IMG/VR virus record: IMGVR_UViG_3300034407_002444
Location: 1-28,558 of that record
Reading direction: 5' to 3' (one strand)
Source: a virus
Length of the DNA stretch: 28,558 nt
The translations under genes were made by a program, and so were the position numbers. Under the pieces are notes generated by a model. It did not search any database. It saw nothing but the letters and a program-made list of their open reading frames with translations, and was not told the origin of the DNA. Shown piece after piece: positions 23,394-28,558 of the stretch. Position 1 is the first letter of the stretch, and the number at the start of each line of letters is the position of its first letter.

Positions 23394-23933
23394 ATGAGCA
23401 ATGATACACTATTATTAAATGCTAATGGCGCACCTTTAAGTGTGACGCCGTTATCTACTTTGTCTTGGCAAGAGAGTATAAAGCTTATATGGTTAGATAA
23501 AATAAATGTACTTGAATGGCATGATTGGACTGTACATTCAGTTAATCATAGTATGCAAGTACCAAGTGTTATTTGTGTGAGGGAATATATGCCACAGTCG
23601 GGAACGATTAATTTCTGTCGATCAAATGTCTTTATACGTGATAGATATACTTGCCAGTATTGTTATAATACATTTAATAAGACAGATTTAACACTTGATC
23701 ATATCTTACCAAAAAGCAAGGGCGGCAGAACTAATTGGCATAATATTGTAAGTGCATGCAAAAAATGCAATCACAGTAAAGGAAATAATTCAAATATTGT
23801 TCCCAAAGTTATGCCAGATAAACCCAACTTCTATCAAATGTATGGAAGTAAAAATTTTACATTACATATAAAGCATGAAATTTGGTTAAAATATCTAAAA
23901 TGGCCAGACGAATTTGTTAATATGGTTGCATAA
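23394..23933 (+). CDS. HNH endonuclease
   Basis: A 179-residue HNH protein. The nuclease domain spans about 80-140: FIRDRYTCQYC (first zinc pair), LTLDHILPKSKGGRTNWHN (catalytic His in DH, then N and H) and CKKCNHSKG (second zinc pair). The N-terminal part (LLLNANGAPLSVTPLSTLSW) matches a bacterial HNH family seen as stand-alone genes. It may be a homing-type nuclease or serve DNA processing or host-DNA breakdown. No intron or intein lies next to it. It has no visible Shine-Dalgarno, and follows a late-type motif by 5 bases. Confidence 0.9.
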   Translation: MSNDTLLLNANGAPLSVTPLSTLSWQESIKLIWLDKINVLEWHDWTVHSVNHSMQVPSVICVREYMPQSGTINFCRSNVFIRDRYTCQYCYNTFNKTDLTLDHILPKSKGGRTNWHNIVSACKKCNHSKGNNSNIVPKVMPDKPNFYQMYGSKNFTLHIKHEIWLKYLKWPDEFVNMVA

Positions 23934-23939
23934 AAGCAC

Positions 23940-23968
23940 TTGACATCAATCACGTAATGTAGTATAAT
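23940..23968 (+). promoter_or_regulatory. Consensus-perfect sigma-70 promoter for the thyA operon
   Basis: TTGACA (23940-23945), a 17-bp spacer and TATAAT (23963-23968): a 12/12 match, the strongest promoter of the window. Confidence 0.92.
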
Positions 23969-23974
23969 CGTAGT

Positions 23975-23994
23975 ATGAATAAGAGTTTATTCAT
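23975..23994 (+). other. 5'-terminal mRNA stem-loop
   Basis: ATGAATAA pairs exactly with TTATTCAT over a 4-base loop, starting at the predicted transcription start (about 23975). A hairpin at the very 5' end can protect mRNA from pyrophosphohydrolase and RNase E. It is not followed by a T-run. Confidence 0.55.
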
Positions 23995-24032
23995 ATTATA
24001 TATAATAAATTGACAAATAGGAGAAACTTAAT

Positions 24033-24308
24033 ATGTCAGAAGAAACTCAAGCACCAGAAGTTGAAGCAGATACTGCTGTGGCACCTACAGAAACACCAGC
24101 AGTTACAGTTAACGATCTTGTTAATGTATATGCAATTATTGATCTAGCATCAAAGCGTGGAGCATTTCAAGCAGGTGAACTTTCAGCAGTAGGAAATACT
24201 GCAAACCGTGTTAAAGCATTTGTAGATCACGTACAATCACTAAGTGCAGCATCGGCTGAAACAGCAGGTGAAACTGAAACACCTGCAGCGGAAACATCGG
24301 AGTCATAA
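24033..24308 (+). CDS. Small acidic Ala/Glu/Thr-rich protein of unknown function
   Basis: A 91-residue protein with acidic, low-complexity ends (about 1-25 and 72-91) around a compact core, VNVYAIIDLASKRGAFQAGEL (about 30-50) and VGNTANRVKAFVDHV. This core resembles a small protein I recall from marine T4-like phages, without known function. GGAG about 9 bases upstream and the strongest promoter of the window with a protective 5' hairpin suggest high expression. First gene of an operon ending in thyA. Confidence 0.75.
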   Translation: MSEETQAPEVEADTAVAPTETPAVTVNDLVNVYAIIDLASKRGAFQAGELSAVGNTANRVKAFVDHVQSLSAASAETAGETETPAAETSES

Positions 24309-24309
24309 T

Positions 24310-24948
24310 ATGGCCCGGGCACCTTTCATCAAACACGTTGGTAGACATGCAGGAACAGGACAGCGTTTAAGTGTTGTTTTTATGTCTCTCCCAGATGAAC
24401 CAGATAGTGCGTTGGCAGTGTATAGTGATACATTGCCTGACCGCTATCATGATTCGTATATGGAAGCAATTGAGTCAAATGAAGGCCAATCAACTAATAA
24501 TCTATATGAAGTTCTTTCACGTAAAGTATTTTGGCACGGCAAAGTAATGCTAGACACACTTCATTCTGAAGGACATCTTTCAAAGATTCCAACAAATCAG
24601 ATTATTATGACTCCAAATACACAAACAAATGTACCATTGAACGAGATCAATGACGCAATGAATTCTACAGAAGACACAACAGTGGAAAATGTAGAGCCAC
24701 AAGAATCACGTATTGATTCAAATGTTAAATTATCTAAACAAGATGAAAATAAACAAATTGCACAAAATCTTTTGGTACAAGCAAACCTATTGGCATCTGA
24801 AGCAGAAGCAAAAAGACAAGAGGCATACACGTATGATTCTAGTCTGAAGCCTAAAACAGTTAAAGCGAAGGCGAAAGTGTCAGTAGAAACATCTGCAGTC
24901 CCAGATGTTCCTAAAAAACGTGGACGTCCAAGGAAGTTAGCAACATAA
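24310..24948 (+). CDS. Conserved phage-type protein with C-terminal AT-hook-like tail
   Basis: A 212-residue protein. The N-terminal domain (about 1-100: RHAGTGQRLSVVFMSLPDEP..., ending in IPTNQIIMTP) resembles a conserved protein of unknown function I recall from marine T4-like phages. A Glu/Gln-rich helical region (about 135-175) follows, and the basic C-terminus ends KKRGRPRKLAT, whose RGRP core is that of an AT-hook that binds the minor groove of AT-rich DNA. ATG 24310 one base after the preceding stop is preferred; an in-frame start at 24244 would overlap that gene. DNA binding is inferred from the tail. Confidence 0.75.
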   Translation: MARAPFIKHVGRHAGTGQRLSVVFMSLPDEPDSALAVYSDTLPDRYHDSYMEAIESNEGQSTNNLYEVLSRKVFWHGKVMLDTLHSEGHLSKIPTNQIIMTPNTQTNVPLNEINDAMNSTEDTTVENVEPQESRIDSNVKLSKQDENKQIAQNLLVQANLLASEAEAKRQEAYTYDSSLKPKTVKAKAKVSVETSAVPDVPKKRGRPRKLAT

Positions 24949-25226
24949 TGTCTGTTAATAGTAAGCGTAGTAGCATTCTAAGTAGAATTGAACAAGAACG
25001 TGTTCGCCAATATGATTTAGCGGGCAGCGAATATGATGCGAAAAACTCTCCAAATGATTGGATTGCAATAACATCTTATTATTTGGCACAAGAAACTAAA
25101 CGTGCAACTATGCTTACTCCACCAAATTCTAAAGATTTTGAAAGAGAATTAATAAAGGCGGCGGCGGTAATCTTGGCATCACTTGAACATATTGATGTTA
25201 TGAAAGAACGTGGACATCTAAGTTAG
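24948..25226 (+). CDS. Small phage protein, possibly of a dNTP pyrophosphohydrolase-like family
   Basis: A 92-residue helical protein. IEQERVRQYDLAGSEYDAKN (about 13-32) and FERELIKAAAVILASLEHID (about 64-83) resemble small phage proteins with an I..ER.RQ...D pattern and a C-terminal LxKAxAxIxAxxD helix, some described as dATP/dGTP pyrophosphohydrolase-like. The match is partial and metal-binding Glu clusters are not clear, so the enzymatic role is tentative. TAATG overlap with the preceding gene indicates coupling. A nucleotide-pool role would suit the nearby thyA. Confidence 0.6.
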   Translation: MSVNSKRSSILSRIEQERVRQYDLAGSEYDAKNSPNDWIAITSYYLAQETKRATMLTPPNSKDFERELIKAAAVILASLEHIDVMKERGHLS

Positions 25227-25234
25227 GAAAATGC

Positions 25235-25549
25235 ATGGAATTTGATAGAGAAGGCGAATTTGATAGAATAATGGAAGAAGTGGTTCCAATTAGCATTCCA
25301 TCTTCATTCATTAAAGGTATTCAAGTAACAATGACAAATGGTCACCAGGTAACACTAACCGGCGATGACTTGTTAACCCCATTGCCACTTAGTGGTGAGT
25401 TTAGTTGGGCAGATATGGCAAAGAATTTCGAAGCAATTGACGATGTTGAAATATTACTTGATATCCCAAACTTACGTGAAAGTGTAGTAAAAAGTGTAAA
25501 AGAAATTTTAAAACAACATTTTCAAAGTTACAAGGACAACGACAAATAA
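25235..25549 (+). CDS. Hypothetical acidic protein (104 residues)
   Basis: No family recognised. It is acidic at the N-terminus (MEFDREGEFDRIMEEV), then beta-like (KGIQVTMTNGHQVTLTGDDL), then helical, ending in KEILKQHFQSYKDNDK. AGGA about 8 bases upstream supports ATG 25235 over the ATG at 25231 in another frame. The thyA ATG directly abuts its stop. Confidence 0.65.
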   Translation: MEFDREGEFDRIMEEVVPISIPSSFIKGIQVTMTNGHQVTLTGDDLLTPLPLSGEFSWADMAKNFEAIDDVEILLDIPNLRESVVKSVKEILKQHFQSYKDNDK

Positions 25550-26419
25550 ATGCTAAACTATGAAGAAGAAGAATACCTAGATTTACTACATACTGTAATG
25601 CACAAAGGCGAAGAACGGAAAAACGAACGTACCGGTATAGGTACACTTTCTATATTCATGAATACAATTCGATATGATCTTAGTAACGGATTTCCTCTAC
25701 TCACAACAAAACGTGTACCATTTAAATCAGTTCTAAGTGAATTACTTTGGTTTTTAGAAGGCTCAATGAATGAACGTAGACTTGCCGAAATTCATTACGG
25801 TAAACCTAGAGATGAACTAATTGGTAAGAAAACTATTTGGACTGCAAATGCAGACGCGCAAGGCGTTGCATTAGGACATTACAATAGCGACACAAACAAA
25901 GATTTAGGTCCAGTATATGGAGTACAATGGCGAAATTGGAATGGCATAGATCAAATTACCAATCTCATAGATGGTATTAAAAGTAACCCACAATCACGTA
26001 GGCATATTTTAAATTCTTGGAATGTTAGTGACTTAGATAAAATGGCACTACCGCCATGCCATGTTATGTCACAATTTTATGTGAGCAATGAAGGAAAACT
26101 AAGCTGTAGTTTATATCAACGTAGTGCAGATTTATTTTTAGGCGTACCTTTTAACATTGCAAGTTATTCATTGTTGACACATATGATTGCACATGTTTGT
26201 AAATTTAGTGTAGGAGAATTTTTTCACGTTACAGGCGATGGGCATATATATACTAATCATTTAAAGGCGGTTGAGGAGCAACTACAGCGCGAACCAGTAG
26301 CCTTTCCAAAGTTAGTAATAAAACGTGATGTAAGTTCTATATTCGATTTTAAAATGAATGATTTTGAAATAGTAGATTATGATCCATATGATACTATTCG
26401 AGCGCCGATGGCAGTATAA
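25550..26419 (+). CDS. thyA: Thymidylate synthase
   Basis: ThyA methylates dUMP to dTMP with methylenetetrahydrofolate. The 289-residue protein shows NERTGIGTLSIF (about 24-35, phosphate-binding Arg), LLTTKRVPFKSVLSELLWFL (about 49-68), the catalytic Cys170 in LPPCHVMSQFYV, QRSADLFLGVPFNIASY (dUMP-binding) and GDGHIYTNH. This is the canonical enzyme, complete and of normal length (E. coli 264). The C-terminus ends in APMAV, as expected for ThyA. The start abuts the preceding stop with an AAGGA about 13 bases upstream, suggesting coupled translation. It supplies dTTP for an AT-rich genome. Confidence 0.98.
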   Translation: MLNYEEEEYLDLLHTVMHKGEERKNERTGIGTLSIFMNTIRYDLSNGFPLLTTKRVPFKSVLSELLWFLEGSMNERRLAEIHYGKPRDELIGKKTIWTANADAQGVALGHYNSDTNKDLGPVYGVQWRNWNGIDQITNLIDGIKSNPQSRRHILNSWNVSDLDKMALPPCHVMSQFYVSNEGKLSCSLYQRSADLFLGVPFNIASYSLLTHMIAHVCKFSVGEFFHVTGDGHIYTNHLKAVEEQLQREPVAFPKLVIKRDVSSIFDFKMNDFEIVDYDPYDTIRAPMAV

Positions 26420-26422
26420 AAG

Positions 26423-26447
26423 AAAAGCACCGTAAGGTGCTTTTTTT
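26423..26447. terminator. Bidirectional terminator between thyA and the radical SAM genes
   Basis: AAAAGCACC pairs with GGTGCTTTT over a GTAA (GNRA-type) loop; seven T follow on the plus strand and a T-rich run on the minus strand. It separates convergent operons, and its end overlaps the stop codon of the minus-strand gene. Confidence 0.9.
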
Positions 26448-27558
26448 ATATCTTTTGTTTAGGTATTTTACTATCAGCACTTGACACACAACTCTTACTG
26501 ATACATGGCATAGGCTTATCAAATAGTTTAAATCCACTTTCTATATATCCCAACGGTTGGTCAGCACAACTATATGAACGCTTAATACTACCATCAGGTT
26601 CTCTTATAATAATACCTTGATACCCACTGTTACAACTCCAGCCTTCAAAGTTATTAAAGTTAAATGCATTAAAACGTTCTGCCTGATCCATATACCATTT
26701 TTTGCCTTTTGAATCAGTAAACTCTACTTGCATATGCCACGGTACGCTTTTATCATTTTGACCAATTGCATACTCAGGTACATCAAAGTTTGCCTTTGGT
26801 CTATTTGACCACTTACGTTTCACTTCAGTATACGCAAGTTGAGGCATACCATTCCATAAACGCTCCATTTGTTCCTCAGTATACCCGTCAACTACTCGAC
26901 TTGCTGTTGGATCGGATTGTGGTTTTAAAGTTACATTGATTCCTTGTTCGTGGAAAAACAATGCATTATCCCAATCTCTGTCAAACCAGTCTGGAACCAT
27001 AACCATATTAACAGTTATTTGAACATCGTTTTCTTGACACAATACTAATTTGTCTGCGAATTCTTGCATTTTATCTCTAGTATTAAGATGTTCAGTATGT
27101 AAACTAGCAGTTGCACTTGCTCTATGAAATGGTTTTACTTTTTCTACATAGTTTTCGAACCATTTCATATTACGCGACATATTTGAAGTCATATGTACAG
27201 AGGTATAATTAGTGTTATCAACATCATCAGCCAAATGCTGCAAAATATCCAAGTATCCTGGATGAAAAGTAGGCTCACCGCCAGACAAAGAAAAATGGAA
27301 ACTATTAAAACTGTTATCACGTGCTTGCCTCTTAATTTCATCTATAGTTGCTAGGCATAGTTCGGTAGGTCTATGATCTTTTCTGTTGCTTCTGGCATAT
27401 GGCCAACAATAACTACAATTATAGTTACAGAACCTACCCAAAAGCCAACTAACAGTGAACAAGTCTCTATATAATAGAGTACGTTGTCCAACCTGTACGA
27501 TATCGTCAAATGGTATTTTTGTAAAGTCGTAATCAGACCATTTCAAATCTTCGCTCAT
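26446..27558 (-). CDS. Radical SAM protein with C-terminal cysteine cluster
   Basis: A 370-residue radical SAM enzyme. Cys44-x3-Cys48-x2-Cys51 binds the [4Fe-4S] cluster, SLSGGEPTFHPG (GGEP at 93-96) contacts SAM, and a VHMTSNMS stretch matches the later strand. The C-terminal third holds several Cys (WSCNSGYQG, YSCADQPLG, PMPCISKSC), suggesting SPASM-like auxiliary clusters, typical of peptide- or carbohydrate-modifying members. The start follows the upstream minus-strand gene by 3 bases with GAGGA in its end, so both form one operon. Substrate unknown; no obvious precursor peptide gene lies beside it in the window. Confidence 0.88.
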   Translation of the reverse strand: MSEDLKWSDYDFTKIPFDDIVQVGQRTLLYRDLFTVSWLLGRFCNYNCSYCWPYARSNRKDHRPTELCLATIDEIKRQARDNSFNSFHFSLSGGEPTFHPGYLDILQHLADDVDNTNYTSVHMTSNMSRNMKWFENYVEKVKPFHRASATASLHTEHLNTRDKMQEFADKLVLCQENDVQITVNMVMVPDWFDRDWDNALFFHEQGINVTLKPQSDPTASRVVDGYTEEQMERLWNGMPQLAYTEVKRKWSNRPKANFDVPEYAIGQNDKSVPWHMQVEFTDSKGKKWYMDQAERFNAFNFNNFEGWSCNSGYQGIIIREPDGSIKRSYSCADQPLGYIESGFKLFDKPMPCISKSCVSSADSKIPKQKI

Positions 27559-27561
27559 AAT

Positions 27562-28518
27562 CTATAAGTCCTCTTTAATAAATGTATCACGCTTCATCTG
27601 TTTGCATACTTGCATACAGCGAGGCACAGGATTATCACTATCCCAACTATTAACTATACCTTGCCATACATCGCTACTTATAGCATCTTCAACACTTACA
27701 TTATTCAAGTTAATTGAATTTTTATAATCAGTATCTCTAAGTAATGTCTCATAACTATCTTTGGTATTACCACTTACGCCATACTCCAATGTCTTTGCAT
27801 TTAGATGACAACAAGGAATAACATCACCTGTATGGTTTATAAAAATTCGTTTTTGATTTCCATACTTACAACTTACATAAGGAATTTCTTGTGCAGTATC
27901 AATCTTCTCTGTATTTGCTGCTTTTACATTTCCAGTAGTGTCTTTACGATGACTAATAATAGTTTTGAAGTTTTTAAAACCCTCATTCGTGGCTTTGCTT
28001 TTGGCTTCCTCCAACTGATGTTGGTTATGTTCGAACACGATAAACTGCCATACACTTTTGCCACCTGCTGCATTGAAAGCTCGATAGTTTTGTTCGACTT
28101 TTTTGAAATTACTACCCTGACGATATACTTCACTTAGTTCATCACTGCCGTCAATTCCCCAAGTAACATTATGGCTACTTGGTAAAATACCTGCTAACTC
28201 AGTCCACCAGTTAGTAGTTCGCAAACTACCGTTTGTTGCAATATTGATGTGCGTATTCCAATCAGCAAAATGGCGTATAATATCAAAGAACTGTGGATGA
28301 CTTGTTGGTTCGTCTATACTGCCACAAAAGTTTACAATTTTAATACTAGGAAATAATTCTTTTTTAAATTTTTCACGTATAGTTTCTATTGTAAGATATT
28401 CTTTATTGATAAGATCATCAGCGTGTTTAGATATAACTCGCAAACAACCTTTGCACTCAATATTACAAAAACTAGTAAGTTCTATATCTAACCATTCTAT
28501 TGTATCCATATTCCACAT
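27562..28518 (-). CDS. Radical SAM/SPASM-like protein
   Basis: A 318-residue radical SAM enzyme with Cys18-x3-Cys22-x2-Cys25 (LTSFCNIECKGCLR), a FCGSIDEPTSHP segment replacing the usual GGEP, and NIATNGSLRT. The C-terminal part, SCKYGNQKRIFINHTGDVIPCCHLN and VPRCMQVCKQM, has the SPASM/Twitch arrangement with 'G-x-hydrophobic-x-CC' that usually binds extra clusters. GGGGAG nine bases before the start supports ATG at 28518. It lies upstream of the second radical SAM gene on the minus strand, in the same transcript. Such proteins in phages have no established function that I can name. The operon may extend beyond the window. Confidence 0.88.
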   Translation of the reverse strand: MWNMDTIEWLDIELTSFCNIECKGCLRVISKHADDLINKEYLTIETIREKFKKELFPSIKIVNFCGSIDEPTSHPQFFDIIRHFADWNTHINIATNGSLRTTNWWTELAGILPSSHNVTWGIDGSDELSEVYRQGSNFKKVEQNYRAFNAAGGKSVWQFIVFEHNQHQLEEAKSKATNEGFKNFKTIISHRKDTTGNVKAANTEKIDTAQEIPYVSCKYGNQKRIFINHTGDVIPCCHLNAKTLEYGVSGNTKDSYETLLRDTDYKNSINLNNVSVEDAISSDVWQGIVNSWDSDNPVPRCMQVCKQMKRDTFIKEDL

Positions 28519-28558
28519 ATTATTATTCTCCCCGCATTGAATTATTTTTTAGATGGTG

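Noticed and set aside
24010-24015. Second TTGACA box before the 24033 gene
   Set aside because: It lies 18 bases before the ATG, leaving no room for a -10 box and leader; the consensus promoter at 23940 serves the gene.
27805-28137. Plus-strand frame of 110 residues
   Set aside because: Antisense to the radical SAM/SPASM gene, whose cysteine motifs are clear.
1-28558. tRNA genes
   Set aside because: No gap between genes is long enough or shows a cloverleaf-like pattern.

Overview
The window reads as a segment of a lytic, T4-related marine bacteriophage (myovirus type) infecting a Gram-negative host. The evidence is an unsplit family B DNA polymerase with a C-terminal clamp-binding tail, a gp45-type sliding clamp, a T4 RNase H-like 5' exonuclease, a DsbA-like protein, thymidylate synthase, a MoxR/VWA pair and many short tightly packed genes. 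Several small unknown proteins belong to types I recall from marine T4-like phages. The DNA is AT-rich by eye, intergenic gaps are mostly under 100 bases, and I see no tRNA, rRNA, integrase, transposase or CRISPR array. Host and taxon cannot be fixed from the sequence alone.

Layout. 1-1.7 kb: two probable internal head proteins whose N-termini look like T4 capsid-targeting sequences. 1.7-5.4 kb: DsbA-like protein, DNA polymerase, small DNA methyltransferase. 5.4-8.2 kb: a secreted autotransporter-like outer-membrane protein with a long Ala/Glu/Arg repeat. 8.2-14.0 kb: sliding clamp, then a 7-deazaguanine DNA-modification set (DpdA-type transglycosylase, DUF465 peptide, QueD-like protein, a glycosyltransferase, FolE, QueE). 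14.0-17.5 kb: small genes, 5' exonuclease, phosphomannomutase-like HAD protein. 17.5-19.5 kb: a two-gene unit of a membrane-anchored ClpP-like protease and an SbmA/BacA-like peptide transporter. 19.5-23.9 kb: small unknowns, MoxR ATPase, VWA/metallopeptidase protein, HNH endonuclease. 23.9-26.4 kb: an operon of small proteins ending in thyA and a two-way terminator. 26.4-28.5 kb, minus strand: two radical SAM proteins.

Regulation is unusually legible. Nine promoters share an exact TTGACA box, a 17-bp spacer and a TATAAT-like box; these should be read by host sigma-70 RNA polymerase. Four sites carry a GATAAATA/TATAAATA motif like T4 late promoters, including one before the protease/transporter unit. 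Two of these late motifs lie so close to the ATG that the mRNA may be leaderless.

The most novel points are: (1) a 7-deazaguanine DNA-modification cluster with an embedded glycosyltransferase and a nearby phosphomannomutase-like enzyme, hinting at a sugar-decorated deazaguanine; (2) the late protease plus SbmA/BacA-like transporter unit; (3) an early-type promoter driving an autotransporter-like surface protein; (4) a modular head protein with repeated prohead-protease-like sites.
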